Shown here: positions 8,725-18,034 of the stretch, in pieces
Numbering within the stretch: position 1 is the stretch's first letter
Layout: every line of letters begins with the position of its first letter
Notes under the pieces: generated by a model
What the model was told of the DNA's origin: nothing
Database searches by the model: none
What the model saw: only the letters and a program-made list of their open reading frames with translations
Made by a program: the position numbers and the translations under genes
Assembly (NCBI GenBank): GCA_947375185.1
Contig: CANCEU010000003.1
Span: 1-64,000, forward strand
DNA from: Chitinophagaceae bacterium
Lineage (GTDB): Bacteria; Bacteroidota; Bacteroidia; Chitinophagales; Chitinophagaceae
Direction of reading: 5' to 3'
Length of the DNA: 64,000 nt

Positions 8725-9339
8725 CTATTTTATGTATTGTCCAATGGGCTGACGATTGGAAATACTTTTTCCTAGTGTCATTTCATCGGCATATTCTAAT
8801 TCACCCCCAAATGCAATACCCCTAGCAATTGTCGTGATCCTGCAATGCATTGATGCTAGCTTTTTTTGGATATAATAAATTGTCGTATCTCCTTGAATAG
8901 TAGGGTTTAATGCAAAAACAAGTTCAGTTACTTTGTCTTTATGAACCCTTTCAATGAGTGCTTCAATAGTAAGTTGCTCTGGGCCAATGCCGTCTAATGG
9001 TGAAATGATGCCTCCTAAAACATGGTAGGTTCCATGATATTGTTGGGTGTTTTCAATGGCAATGACATCTCTAATATTTTCCACCACACATATCGTATCT
9101 TTTTGTCTCCCTGAATTAGCACAAATGGAACAAATGGTACCATCACTTATATTGTAACATTTTTGGCAAAATTGGATTTCATTGCGCATTTTTTGTAGGG
9201 TATCGCCAAATAGGGTAGTGACTCCTTTTTCTTGTTTCAATAAATGTAAAACTAATCTCAAAGCAGTCTTCTTCCCAATACCAGGTAGTTTAGCAAATTC
9301 TGCTACTGCGTTTTCTAATAGGGAGGAAGGTAATTGCAT
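8725..9339 (-). CDS. recR: Recombination protein RecR
   Basis: A 204-residue protein of normal RecR length. Order: the helix-hairpin-helix LPGIGKKTALRLVLHLL (residues 18-34), a four-cysteine zinc site (Cys58, Cys61, Cys70, Cys73), a Toprim domain (ICVVENIRDVIAIE...YHVLGGIISPLDGIGPEQL), and the C-terminal ARGIAFGGELEYADEMTLG. With RecO it loads RecA onto gapped DNA. It is separated from the lipoprotein gene upstream by only 20 bases. Confidence 0.95.
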   Translation of the reverse strand: MQLPSSLLENAVAEFAKLPGIGKKTALRLVLHLLKQEKGVTTLFGDTLQKMRNEIQFCQKCYNISDGTICSICANSGRQKDTICVVENIRDVIAIENTQQYHGTYHVLGGIISPLDGIGPEQLTIEALIERVHKDKVTELVFALNPTIQGDTTIYYIQKKLASMHCRITTIARGIAFGGELEYADEMTLGKSISNRQPIGQYIK

Positions 9340-9359
9340 AGTGTAGTGAAAGTGTAAAA

Positions 9360-10766
9360 TTACTTATTAATAGTAATATTCAATTCATTTTCCCAATCAG
9401 CTCTTATGTTTAACTTATTGGGTAATATCCATACTTTTTCAGGTTGTTTTTTGGCGTTTCCAAATCCATATTTTCCAGTATCCCATTTGCCATTATCATT
9501 TTCGTCCTCCAAAATTTTTAATTGAAAATCACCTGGAGGTAACTGTGCAATATTCAATAAATTTTGACGCACATTGAATTTGAATTTTACTTTGTCATCC
9601 TGCGTTAACAATAAAACTGGATTGTTAAATGCCTCATAGCCATTTACTCTTATCAAACAAGATCCATAAGCAATATTAGATTTTGTTATGAAGGACAAAG
9701 TGTCCGTTTTTACGAGTATATTATTCAAACTATCTTTTATTGCGTTTTGTGGTACAATCAAACGAAAAGGGGTATTGGAAATCCAAGGATATTCAATGGA
9801 TACTGCATTTGGATTAGCAGAATCTATTTTAACTATATAATTACTTAATGGTTTGTTGAAAGTATCTGTTAGTAAAATTGGAAAACTATCATTTAAATGT
9901 ACTGGCAATTCAAAACTGAGTTGTAACGGATGTAATAAATCTTGCTCTTTACCATCTAAATTTTTCAAATATTTTAAACTCGCGGTATTTCTTTTTGCCT
10001 GTTTATTATTTACTGCTTTTTTCTTTTCCCCTTTTTGATATGCTTGAAACGCAAACAATTTTATGGAATCCTGATTTCCCTTAACGTTTATAGGTGTTTC
10101 GGCAAAAGCAAACAATTTAGTACTATCATCATATCTTTTGTTATAGTCATTAGGTATCACAAAAATATTGAACTGCTTAAATGGTAAAAAATCAAACGCA
10201 AATTTTCCTTTCCCATTTAACTTTGCATAGTATAATGGTTTATTTTTAAAAATGGCAGTGTCATTGTCTTTTGGATGTAATACCACAATCAAAGTACTGT
10301 CTACTCTTCCTGTTTCAGCTAACTTTACAGTTCCTTGTAATTTTCCTGTATCAATTTGATTTCCTGTGCTAAATACATATGAAAAATCCTGCGCAATATT
10401 TCCCTCATTTACATCTCGAATAGCCGTTCCAAATTGAATTCTATAAGTGGTATTTTGTGTTAATGAATCATTTAAACGAATGCGAACTGTATTTAATTTA
10501 GATTCAATTAAAGGTGTATTTTTTATGGTTGGGTTTACTACTAAATTTTCTTGAATGCTAGTTGTAGTAATGTATTCATTAAAAGCGATGATAATTTCTT
10601 TTGGTTGAATATTAGTAGCAGAATCTTTGGGCCTTGCAAAAATACGATAAGGAGGAATGCTATCCCTTGGCCCCCCACTTGGTGGAACGATATTTGCACA
10701 AGAAACCAATCCTTGCATCAAATAAATAGTAAACAATACTTTGCTTAAATTAGGGAGTCTTAGCAT
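9360..10766 (-). CDS. Ig-like (Big_5-type) domain lipoprotein
   Basis: A 468-residue predicted lipoprotein. The signal peptide ends in a lipobox (QGLVSC), followed by the NIVPPSGGPRDSIPP opening seen in many Bacteroidota proteins with a Big_5/SbsA-like Ig domain. That domain runs over about the next 100 residues (IIIAFNEYI, NTTYRIQFGTAIRDVNEG). The rest is beta-rich and ends with a motif like calcium-binding repeats (LEDENDNGKWDTGKYG). The frame is open for 16 more codons. A -7 element at 10784-10791 places transcription start downstream of the first ATG, so I chose the Met at 10766; 10778 is possible. The function is unknown, probably structural at the outer membrane. Confidence 0.72.
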   Translation of the reverse strand: MLRLPNLSKVLFTIYLMQGLVSCANIVPPSGGPRDSIPPYRIFARPKDSATNIQPKEIIIAFNEYITTTSIQENLVVNPTIKNTPLIESKLNTVRIRLNDSLTQNTTYRIQFGTAIRDVNEGNIAQDFSYVFSTGNQIDTGKLQGTVKLAETGRVDSTLIVVLHPKDNDTAIFKNKPLYYAKLNGKGKFAFDFLPFKQFNIFVIPNDYNKRYDDSTKLFAFAETPINVKGNQDSIKLFAFQAYQKGEKKKAVNNKQAKRNTASLKYLKNLDGKEQDLLHPLQLSFELPVHLNDSFPILLTDTFNKPLSNYIVKIDSANPNAVSIEYPWISNTPFRLIVPQNAIKDSLNNILVKTDTLSFITKSNIAYGSCLIRVNGYEAFNNPVLLLTQDDKVKFKFNVRQNLLNIAQLPPGDFQLKILEDENDNGKWDTGKYGFGNAKKQPEKVWILPNKLNIRADWENELNITINK

Positions 10767-10783
10767 GCTTCTCATCATATTTG

Positions 10784-10791
10784 CAAACTTA
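10784..10791 (-). promoter_or_regulatory. -7 element for the Ig-like lipoprotein
   Basis: The minus strand reads TAAGTTTG (TAnnTTTG), 18 bases before the ATG at 10766. It overlaps the 5' end of the longer open frame. Confidence 0.45.
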
Positions 10792-10863
10792 GTCAGATTA
10801 TTGCAAATCTCCACTTAATTGAAAATAGATACAACTTAATTCCATTTTGCTTGTTATAGTGGT

Positions 10864-11337
10864 ATGTCAAAAGTATATAGCCTCCACACCGTACAAAATT
10901 TACCCATTAGTCTTGAACAGGCTTGGGATTTTTTCAGTAGTCCTGCAAACCTCGCAAAGATCACCCCAAGTCATATGGGCTTTAATATAATAAGTAAGCA
11001 TCATGGTGAAAAAATGTATGCCGGACAAATTATTGAATATACGGTGAGCCCTCTTTTAGGTATCCCAATGTATTGGATGACGGAAATTACGCATGTACAA
11101 GATGGTAAATATTTTGTAGATGAACAAAGATTCGGACCTTATAGTCTTTGGCATCATCAACACCATTTCAAGTCCATTCAGGGCGGAGTTTGTATGGAAG
11201 ATATTGTTCACTATAAAATTCCCATGGGTTTTTTAGGAGACATAGCACAAAGTATACTTGTCAAAAAACAACTTCAAGGCATTTTTAATTACAGGTTCAA
11301 AGCAGTTGAAGACTTGTTTGGTACTTACAAGCCTTAG
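10864..11337 (+). CDS. SRPBCC family protein
   Basis: A 157-residue soluble protein of the START/SRPBCC ligand-pocket superfamily. The opening LPISLEQAWDFFSSPANLAKITPSHMGF is the usual first strand and helix. It continues with PMYWMTEITHVQDGKYFVDEQRFGPYSLWHHQHHF, as in the small 'cell division inhibitor / ligand-binding' group. It has no signal peptide. The ligand is unknown. It is monocistronic and divergent from the lipoprotein gene. Confidence 0.8.
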   Translation: MSKVYSLHTVQNLPISLEQAWDFFSSPANLAKITPSHMGFNIISKHHGEKMYAGQIIEYTVSPLLGIPMYWMTEITHVQDGKYFVDEQRFGPYSLWHHQHHFKSIQGGVCMEDIVHYKIPMGFLGDIAQSILVKKQLQGIFNYRFKAVEDLFGTYKP

Positions 11338-11440
11338 TTTTCTAATTGGGTAGCGTTAAAAATATTTATAAAATACTTACTGAATAAAGCGCTTTGTTTA
11401 TATTATTTTTATAAACTTTGTCTCCCAATCAAAAACCTTC

Positions 11441-13414
11441 ATGGCACATACAACTAGTGGGCACGCCCACAAACTCTCTGTAGCAGGATTAATTGTTACT
11501 TTAGGCATTATTTATGGTGATATCGGAACTTCTCCTTTGTATGTTTTTAAATCAATAATTAATCATAAAGTAATTACGGAGCAGTTGGTTTATGGTGCCA
11601 TCTCTTGTGTGTTTTGGACTTTGACCTTGCAAACAACTTTTAAATATGTGTTCTTAACGTTAAGGGCAGACAATAGAGGTGAAGGTGGTATATTCTCTCT
11701 TTTTGCATTAATAAGAAGATACGTAAAATGGGTATATGTCCCTGCAATCGTAGGTGCAGCAATGCTTTTAGCCGATGGCATGATTACGCCACCTATTTCA
11801 GTAGCTTCTGCTGTTGAAGGGTTAGGAGGTGTTCGTGGATTGGAAAACATAATTGTACCTGGAAATAATTTAACAGTAGGTATTGTAACTGCAATCATTT
11901 CATTATTATTTTTCTTTCAACGTTTTGGAACTAAAATTGTAGGATTTGCATTTGGTCCAATTATGTTGATTTGGTTTTCAATGATTTTAATTTTAGGATT
12001 TTTGCAAGTTATACATCATGCTGAAATTTTAAAATCGTTGAACCCTTATTATGCTTATGATTTATTAGTGCACTACCCTAATGGATTTTGGTTATTAGGT
12101 GCTGTTTTCCTTTGTACCACAGGAGCTGAGGCCTTATATAGTGATTTGGGACATTGTGGTCGTCAAAATATTCAAGTAAGTTGGATGTTTGTTAAAACGG
12201 CCCTGGTAATAAACTACATGGGGCAAGGTGCTTGGTTAATTGCACATATGGGTCAGCCAATGGAAGGCTTGAATCCATTTTATGAGTTAATGCCACATTG
12301 GTTTTTATTAGCTGGAATATGTGTTGCTACTGTAGCTGCAATTATTGCAAGCCAAGCATTAATTAGCGGTTCTTTTACTTTAATTTCTGAGGCAATCAGT
12401 TTAAATTTTTGGCCTCGTGTGACTATTAAATTTCCTACGGATCAAAAAGGACAAATTTATATTCCAAGTTTAAATTTATTATTATGGGCTGGTTGTATTA
12501 CCATGTTATTCTTTTTTAGAAAGAGTGAACATATGGAAGCTGCCTATGGTTTCTCTATTATCATTACGATGATTATGACTACCATTTTGATGAATTTCTA
12601 TATGTTGAATGTGAAAAGATGGAGCCAAGCTGTTGTAGCCCTTATTATATTGGTATTTAGTTTGGTTGAAGTTTCATTTTTTGTTGCAAACATTGTTAAG
12701 GTAAAAGAAAGCTATATCACATTTGTGTTTTCATTAAGTATGATATTTGTAATGATGATTTGGCATCGCGCGCGAAAAATTGCCAATCGATATTTAGATT
12801 TTGTTAAAATAAAAGATCATTTAGATTCCATGGTAGAGCTGAGTGCTGACAAGGATATTCCAAAATATGCAACGCATTTAGTGTATTTGACAAAGGCAAA
12901 TAATCATCGTGAAATGGAGCACAGAATTATAGATTCCATTTTAAATCGTAAGCCAAAGCGCGCCGATGTTTATTGGTTTATTCATATTGACCGTACCGAC
13001 TCTCCTTATGGAATGGAGTATTCGGTTCGTGAGCTTGTTGATGATAAAGTAATGCGTGTTGATTTTAAATTGGGTTTTAGAATTCAACCAAGAGTAAATG
13101 TTTTATTTAAGAAAGTAATGCAAGAGTTGAATGAAACGCATGAATTGGGAATCTATAGCAAGTATGAGTCTTTGAAAAGCAAAGATTTTCATGCAGACAT
13201 TACTTATGTTATTATTGAAAGTTTCTTTAGTATTGAAAATGAATTATCAATTAGAGAAGACTTTATTATGGATACCTACTTTAGTATTAAGCATTTATCA
13301 CAAAGCGATCAAAAAGCCTTTGGATTGGACAATGACATGACCATTGTTGAACACGTTCCACTAATCATCAAGGCCAATGAAAACTTACCTTTAAAGAGGG
13401 TTTATGAAAGATAA
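11441..13414 (+). CDS. kup: KUP/HAK/KT family potassium transporter
   Basis: A 657-residue inner-membrane protein of standard Kup length. About twelve hydrophobic segments fill residues 10-440, followed by a hydrophilic cytosolic domain. Family motifs include GIIYGDIGTSPLYVFKSI near residue 22 and RADNRGEGGIFSLFALIRR near residue 77, then ADGMITPPISVASAVEG. It imports K+ by proton symport. It is a single gene; a weak hairpin follows before the convergent hydrolase gene. Confidence 0.94.
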   Translation: MAHTTSGHAHKLSVAGLIVTLGIIYGDIGTSPLYVFKSIINHKVITEQLVYGAISCVFWTLTLQTTFKYVFLTLRADNRGEGGIFSLFALIRRYVKWVYVPAIVGAAMLLADGMITPPISVASAVEGLGGVRGLENIIVPGNNLTVGIVTAIISLLFFFQRFGTKIVGFAFGPIMLIWFSMILILGFLQVIHHAEILKSLNPYYAYDLLVHYPNGFWLLGAVFLCTTGAEALYSDLGHCGRQNIQVSWMFVKTALVINYMGQGAWLIAHMGQPMEGLNPFYELMPHWFLLAGICVATVAAIIASQALISGSFTLISEAISLNFWPRVTIKFPTDQKGQIYIPSLNLLLWAGCITMLFFFRKSEHMEAAYGFSIIITMIMTTILMNFYMLNVKRWSQAVVALIILVFSLVEVSFFVANIVKVKESYITFVFSLSMIFVMMIWHRARKIANRYLDFVKIKDHLDSMVELSADKDIPKYATHLVYLTKANNHREMEHRIIDSILNRKPKRADVYWFIHIDRTDSPYGMEYSVRELVDDKVMRVDFKLGFRIQPRVNVLFKKVMQELNETHELGIYSKYESLKSKDFHADITYVIIESFFSIENELSIREDFIMDTYFSIKHLSQSDQKAFGLDNDMTIVEHVPLIIKANENLPLKRVYER

Positions 13415-13434
13415 TACGCTCCTGGAGCGGTATT
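13413..13434. terminator. Hairpin between kup and GHL10 gene
   Basis: Arms AATACGCTC and GAGCGGTATT pair with one bulged base around a CTG loop, between two convergent genes. There is only a short A/T tract on either side, so it is a weak candidate for a bidirectional terminator. Confidence 0.4.
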
Positions 13435-13439
13435 AAAAA

Positions 13440-14903
13440 TTACAAATTAACTATTTTGCTTAATTGATTCTGTAATCCAACGGCTACAATCAAATATTGT
13501 GTATTTGCTTGTTTTTCTATTCCAAGTGCACTTAAATTAATATACTTTGTATCCCCAGGAATTATTGCTTCCACTGCATATTCTTTATTGGTAAGACTAA
13601 GAATTGCTAATTGTTTAACTTTTTTATTATCTGTAATTTCTATTTGATAACTTTTTTCTGATTTTTTGTTTACTACTGGAGGGGCTACTTCATACTGCAC
13701 TAACCAGGGCATAGTAGGTTGCAATGCAGGTTTTTTATAGTAGTGATTTTGTAGGCTATCGTTCCAGTGATTAGGATTATTTTTGAAATTTGTGCTACTG
13801 AAATAGGCACTTCCTCTTGTGTTTTTTAAAGTCCTTAATTGCTTAATTTGGTAAGGGATTTCTGATCCGTTTCTCCATGCAGGACTTGAGCCTGCTCTGT
13901 ATACACCATGACCAATGTATAAGTTGCGATTATAATTATGTTGATTCCACCAATTTACTAATTCATCATAATCGGCTAGTGGATGCCCATGTTCCCAATA
14001 CAATTGAGGAATAACATAGTCAATCCAACCTTTGTTTAACCAAGACAAAATATCTGCGTACAAATCATCATAGTTGCTAACGCCTGCTTTGGTATTACTT
14101 CCAATAGGATCTTTTGATTTATTACGCCAAACCCCAAAAGGACTAATGCCAAATTGAACACCTGGTTTAATATTATGAATGGTTGCAGACAATTGTTTTA
14201 TAATGGTGTCACAGTTACTTCTTCTCCAATCTTCTTTATTTAAACCACGGCTATATTTTTTATAAGTAGCATCGTCATTAAATTCTTTACCGGGCACTTT
14301 ATAGGGATAAAAATAATCGTCCAAATGAATTGCATCTATATCATACCTTGATACGATATCTCTTACAATTCTGTTGGTGTGCTGCCAAACCTCAGGTAAA
14401 CCAGGGTTAAATATTTTTTTATTATCGTATTCAACAAACCAATTAGGGTTTGTTTTGGTAAGATGATTGGGTGCAACACTTGATTTTTTTGAATTAAAAA
14501 CTGCTCGATATGGGTTAATCCAAGCATGAAATTCCATTCCACGTTTATGTGTTTCTGCAATCATAAATTGCAGCGGGTCGTAAAAAGGGGATGGAGGCAA
14601 ACCTTGTTTACCAGTTAAATACTCACTCCAAGGTTCTAAGGTAGATGGGTATAATGCATCTCCAGCTGGACGCACTTGCATTATTATGGCATTCATGCCA
14701 TTTTTTTGATGCATTTCAAGTAAATCAATAAACTCCTTTTTTTGTAAATCATTGCTCAAGCCAGGCTTACTTGGCCAATCAATATTCACTACAGTTGCCA
14801 CCCACACACCTCTAAATTCAAATATATTTTTATTATTTAACGAAGGTTGTGCAAATAGATTCAAATAACATACAAGTCCAAGCAAGCTTAAGATAGAACG
14901 CAT
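13440..14903 (-). CDS. GHL10 (DUF187) family glycoside hydrolase, secreted
   Basis: A 487-residue protein with a signal peptide (MRSILSLLGLVCYLNLFAQ). The body matches the glycosyl-hydrolase-like GHL10 family: EFRGVWVATVVNIDWPSKPG at residues 29-48, then NAIIMQVRPAGDALYPS, EFHAWINPYRAVF, DAIHLDDYFYPY and YVIPQLYWEHGHP. Acidic residues in the DDYFYP and QLYWE segments sit where a barrel active site would be. The C-terminal 100 residues look like a fibronectin or Ig-like module. The substrate is unknown; members are thought to act on envelope or exopolysaccharide sugars. It is last in a run with MarR, VanZ and GcvH. Confidence 0.87.
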   Translation of the reverse strand: MRSILSLLGLVCYLNLFAQPSLNNKNIFEFRGVWVATVVNIDWPSKPGLSNDLQKKEFIDLLEMHQKNGMNAIIMQVRPAGDALYPSTLEPWSEYLTGKQGLPPSPFYDPLQFMIAETHKRGMEFHAWINPYRAVFNSKKSSVAPNHLTKTNPNWFVEYDNKKIFNPGLPEVWQHTNRIVRDIVSRYDIDAIHLDDYFYPYKVPGKEFNDDATYKKYSRGLNKEDWRRSNCDTIIKQLSATIHNIKPGVQFGISPFGVWRNKSKDPIGSNTKAGVSNYDDLYADILSWLNKGWIDYVIPQLYWEHGHPLADYDELVNWWNQHNYNRNLYIGHGVYRAGSSPAWRNGSEIPYQIKQLRTLKNTRGSAYFSSTNFKNNPNHWNDSLQNHYYKKPALQPTMPWLVQYEVAPPVVNKKSEKSYQIEITDNKKVKQLAILSLTNKEYAVEAIIPGDTKYINLSALGIEKQANTQYLIVAVGLQNQLSKIVNL

Positions 14904-14921
14904 TATACGATGATTAAATTT

Positions 14922-15383
14922 TTATTTATTTTCTGCATTGGAACGAAGCTTATCCAAAATATCATTAATCGTTTTTGCTTCGCTCTCTGTTACTCCTTTT
15001 AATACAGCATCAATTTGATCATTGAGTTGATCAAGCTTTTCAACTAAAGCCAATCCTTTAGGTGTGAGTGTAATATCAACTAATCTTTTATCTGCTGGGC
15101 AGGTTGATTTAGCCACTAATTCTTTTACAATTAAACGATCCACTATTCTGCTGGTGTCACTCATCTTATCCAACATGCGCTCTCTTATTTGCAAAGTGCT
15201 TAATGGCACTTCGCTTCCCCGCAAAATTCTTAAAATATTATATTGTTGTTGAGTGATATCCTCTTGATCTAAAAATTTGCCAATATTTTCATTCAACCAA
15301 TTGGCAGTATACAACAAATTAATACCCATTTTTTGGTATTCATTTCTAAAATTTGGCTGTTGTATATCTTTTTCTATTCCCAT
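14922..15383 (-). CDS. MarR family transcriptional regulator
   Basis: A 153-residue regulator. The winged helix-turn-helix is clear: ITQQQYNILRILRGSE, STLQIRERMLDKMSDTSRIVDRLIVKELV (recognition helix near residues 85-100), and the wing CPADKRLVDITLTPKG. A dimerising helix follows. It is 18 bases before the GHL10 gene and 5 bases after the VanZ gene, so it is probably cotranscribed. Target and effector cannot be inferred. Confidence 0.88.
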   Translation of the reverse strand: MGIEKDIQQPNFRNEYQKMGINLLYTANWLNENIGKFLDQEDITQQQYNILRILRGSEVPLSTLQIRERMLDKMSDTSRIVDRLIVKELVAKSTCPADKRLVDITLTPKGLALVEKLDQLNDQIDAVLKGVTESEAKTINDILDKLRSNAENK

Positions 15384-15388
15384 TAATA

Positions 15389-15784
15389 TTATTTCTTCTT
15401 AATTAAAATGGTATTATTTAGCCAATAGAATAAAGGCAATGAAAGTATTGCTCCTATTGCATCTGCTAGCATATCATTTACTTCAAATCCTCTACTTGGA
15501 ACAAAATATTTTTGGTAAAATTCCATTCCAATTCCGTATAAAATGCAAAAAATTAATACTAGCGCTTTAGCTCTTACCTTTTTTAATGGTGGGTAATTCG
15601 TTTTTTCAAAATGAATGAAAAACGATAGAGACAATGATCCAAATAAACAAACATGAACTAATTTGTCAATAGGAAAGTCGCCAAACCACTTAGATTGTGT
15701 ATGAAAATTGTTGCCAGGTAAACTTAGTAAAATGAATACCATTACAATTTCAATAACAACCCAAATAAATGTTTTAATTGACAT
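15389..15784 (-). CDS. VanZ family membrane protein
   Basis: A 131-residue inner-membrane protein with four hydrophobic segments. The family hallmarks are PIDKLVHVCLFGSLSL between the first two segments and the third-fourth loop with YGIGMEFYQKYFVPSRGFEVNDMLADAIGAILS. VanZ-like proteins in Bacteroidota are widespread and of unclear role; teicoplanin resistance should not be assumed. It is 5 bases downstream of gcvH. Confidence 0.88.
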   Translation of the reverse strand: MSIKTFIWVVIEIVMVFILLSLPGNNFHTQSKWFGDFPIDKLVHVCLFGSLSLSFFIHFEKTNYPPLKKVRAKALVLIFCILYGIGMEFYQKYFVPSRGFEVNDMLADAIGAILSLPLFYWLNNTILIKKK

Positions 15785-15789
15785 TTATA

Positions 15790-16167
15790 TTAGTGTACTA
15801 AATTGGCGTAAGCTTCGCTATTCATTAAAGCCTCAAAGTCAGCTGCACTGTTAACGGTCACTTTTACCATCCAACCTGCTCCGTAAGGGTCGCTATTAAC
15901 TAATTCAGGGTTTGCTGTAAGTGCCGGATTCACTTCAGTAATTGTTCCAGCCATTGGCAAGAATAAATCACTTACTGTTTTTACCGCTTCTACAGTTCCA
16001 AATACAGCTTCAGCTGCTAAACTTTTTCCAACAGTGTTAATGTCTAAATAAACGATATCTCCTAATTCGCTTTGAGCAAAATCGGTAATACCAATGGTAG
16101 CAGTAGTACCATCTAATTTAATCCATTCATGATCTTTTGTGTAACGTAATTCGGCAGGGAATTGCAT
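15790..16167 (-). CDS. gcvH: Glycine cleavage system H protein
   Basis: A 125-residue lipoyl carrier that shuttles the aminomethyl group between P, T and L proteins during glycine breakdown. The start [29 protein letters not shown] and the lipoylation site [15 protein letters not shown] (Lys63) are all present. The C-terminus GAGWMVKV...[11 protein letters not shown] is normal. The T protein gene lies 11 kb away at 27243; P and L are not in the window. It is the first of a tight four-gene run with VanZ, MarR and GHL10. Confidence 0.95.
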   Translation of the reverse strand: MQFPAELRYTKDHEWIKLDGTTATIGITDFAQSELGDIVYLDINTVGKSLAAEAVFGTVEAVKTVSDLFLPMAGTITEVNPALTANPELVNSDPYGAGWMVKVTVNSAADFEALMNSEAYANLVH

Positions 16168-16222
16168 AGGTTCTGATTTTATTGTTGCAAATATCCATTA
16201 AAAAGGCTAAAAAACCAATCTG

Positions 16223-16570
16223 CTAATAACGAATATTATCAAAATATAGTAAAATGTGGTCTTTCAAGAAAACCTCTTGTTCCATTAAATTCATAACTGG
16301 GAGTTGTTTTAATTGTTTAAAATGTGGCCAACCCTCCTCGTCCTTGCCTTCTAGAATATAATAGCCGCTAGGAGACAAAATGCTACAAATGGCAATATGC
16401 ATAAGATCTTGCTTTTGCTCTTTGGTAATTTTCTCCCTTATAAATCCAGTTTCTTGTAAACCAATTAGGAAAAGTACAGCTTCTGTGTCCGGTTTTTTCC
16501 CAAACTGGTCCATCAGTTTCTTCTCTAAATCCCACCATCTCGTCTGTAAGTCGTCTTGTATATTCGCCAT
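16223..16570 (-). CDS. Conserved protein of unknown function
   Basis: A 115-residue soluble protein that I cannot assign. It starts MANIQDDLQTRWWDLEKKLM and has an amphipathic helical first half (EAVLFLIGLQETGFIREKITKEQKQDLMHIAICSILS) and a shorter strand-rich end. It has no signal peptide or known catalytic motif. The gene has its own -7 element, is divergent from serS and lies 55 bases upstream of gcvH. Confidence 0.65.
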   Translation of the reverse strand: MANIQDDLQTRWWDLEKKLMDQFGKKPDTEAVLFLIGLQETGFIREKITKEQKQDLMHIAICSILSPSGYYILEGKDEEGWPHFKQLKQLPVMNLMEQEVFLKDHILLYFDNIRY

Positions 16571-16591
16571 GTTAAATTGTCAAATTTTTAG

Positions 16592-16599
16592 CAAAGGTA
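16592..16599 (-). promoter_or_regulatory. -7 element for the 16223-16570 gene
   Basis: The minus strand reads TACCTTTG (TAnnTTTG), 22 bases before the ATG at 16570. Confidence 0.42.
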
Positions 16600-16631
16600 G
16601 GGGATATATAGGCGTAGTAGGATGGTTTGAT

Positions 16632-16639
16632 TATCTTTG
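16632..16639 (+). promoter_or_regulatory. -7 element for serS
   Basis: TATCTTTG, a full match to TAnnTTTG, 15 bases before the ATG at 16655. It decides the start: a TTG six codons further upstream overlaps the element. Confidence 0.5.
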
Positions 16640-16654
16640 CCAAAATTTGCATTT

Positions 16655-17926
16655 ATGTTACAGGTAAACTTCTTGCGCCAAAATACCGATTTGGCTAAAA
16701 AGAAATTGGCAATCAAGCACTTCGCCAATATAGATTTAGTGGATGAAGTGATTGCGGTGGATGATCAAAGGAAGCAGCTTCAAGCGGCTTTTGATGACCT
16801 TCAATCCAAAGTAAATGCAGCTTCCAAGGAAATAGGTGGCCACATGGCAAAGGGAGAAAAGGACAAGGCTGAGGCTTTAAAAAATGAAGTAGCTGATTGG
16901 AAGAAGCAACTAGAACCTTTGAAAGAAAAGATGTCCGAAGTAGAAGCTAATTTACAGTTATTAATAGTACAGTTCCCCAACCTCCCTCATGATTTAGTAC
17001 CCATCGGAAAGACACCTGAGGAAAATGAAATTGTTAGACAAGGTGGAGCAACACCTACACTTCCTAAAGGAGCAGAAGCACATTGGGATTTGATTAAAAA
17101 ATACAATTTAGTTGATTTTGAAACGGGGGCTAAAATAACGGGTAGTGGTTTCCCATTATATATTGGTAAGGGAGCAAAATTTCAACGTGCATTAACACAA
17201 TATTTTCTAGATTTTAATACTGCGGCAGGGTATACGGAATACCTTCCTCCATTTATGGTGAATGCAGCTTCAGCTTTTGCAACAGGTCAATTGCCAGATA
17301 AAGAAGGACAAATGTACCATGCTACAGAGGATGATTTTTATTTAATTCCAACTGCCGAAGTGCCCGTTACCAATGTGTTTCGTGACACAGTGTTAAAAGA
17401 AACTGATTTGCCAATTCAAATGACTGCATACTCGCCATGTTTTAGAAGAGAAGCGGGTAGTTTTGGTAAAGATGTTCGTGGGTTAAATAGAGTACATCAA
17501 TTTGAAAAAGTGGAAATCATTCAAATTGTCCACCCCGATAAAAGCGACTTTGTTTTAGACGAGATGGTTGCCCATGTAGAAAAATTATTAATTAGCTTGG
17601 GTTTACAATATCGTATACTAAGATTGTGTGGTGGGGATATGGGTTTTGCGTCCGCTATTACATATGATTTTGAAGTATATAGTGCAGCACAAGAAAGATG
17701 GTTGGAAGTAAGTAGTGTAAGTAATTTCCAAGCATATCAAACCTATAGAATGAAGTGTCGTTTTAAAGATGCAGATGGGAAAATACAATTTGCACATTCT
17801 TTAAATGGAAGTTCATTGGCATTGCCAAGAATTTTTGCAGCCATAGTTGAAAACTATCAAACGGAAACAGGCATTGCATTGCCAAAAGTTTTGCAGCCGT
17901 ATTTTGGCACAGAAAACTTAGTTTAA
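16655..17926 (+). CDS. serS: Serine--tRNA ligase
   Basis: A 423-residue class II synthetase that charges tRNA-Ser with serine. The N-terminal 100 residues form the charged coiled-coil arm that reads the tRNA. The catalytic core carries the serine pocket LIPTAEVPVTN, motif 2 (YSPCFRREAGSFGKDVRGLNR) and motif 3 (HSLNGSSLALPRIFAAIVENYQ). Start MLQVNFLRQNTDLAKKKL is the normal N-terminus and follows a -7 element closely. A strong hairpin terminator lies about 40 bases downstream. Confidence 0.96.
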   Translation: MLQVNFLRQNTDLAKKKLAIKHFANIDLVDEVIAVDDQRKQLQAAFDDLQSKVNAASKEIGGHMAKGEKDKAEALKNEVADWKKQLEPLKEKMSEVEANLQLLIVQFPNLPHDLVPIGKTPEENEIVRQGGATPTLPKGAEAHWDLIKKYNLVDFETGAKITGSGFPLYIGKGAKFQRALTQYFLDFNTAAGYTEYLPPFMVNAASAFATGQLPDKEGQMYHATEDDFYLIPTAEVPVTNVFRDTVLKETDLPIQMTAYSPCFRREAGSFGKDVRGLNRVHQFEKVEIIQIVHPDKSDFVLDEMVAHVEKLLISLGLQYRILRLCGGDMGFASAITYDFEVYSAAQERWLEVSSVSNFQAYQTYRMKCRFKDADGKIQFAHSLNGSSLALPRIFAAIVENYQTETGIALPKVLQPYFGTENLV

Positions 17927-17962
17927 TATTGAATAACAATATTATAATGGTATATTAATAAT

Positions 17963-17995
17963 AAAGCCCCTCCAATTGGAAGGGCTTTATTTATC
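17963..17995. terminator. Terminator of serS (may also serve the convergent gene)
   Basis: Arms AAAGCCC and GGGCTTT close an inner TCCA/TGGA stem, followed by TTATTTAT. It lies between serS and a convergent gene ending at 18035, so it may stop both. Confidence 0.78.
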
Positions 17996-18034
17996 GCGTC
18001 TATTAAACAGTCAACAAGTATTCAATAAGAAGTA

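Noticed and set aside
11590..11898. A 102-codon minus-strand frame
   Set aside because: It is antisense to a conserved part of kup and has no promoter or recognisable motif.
15389..15784. VanZ as an antibiotic resistance gene
   Set aside because: VanZ-like proteins are general in Bacteroidota and no vanA-type genes are nearby.
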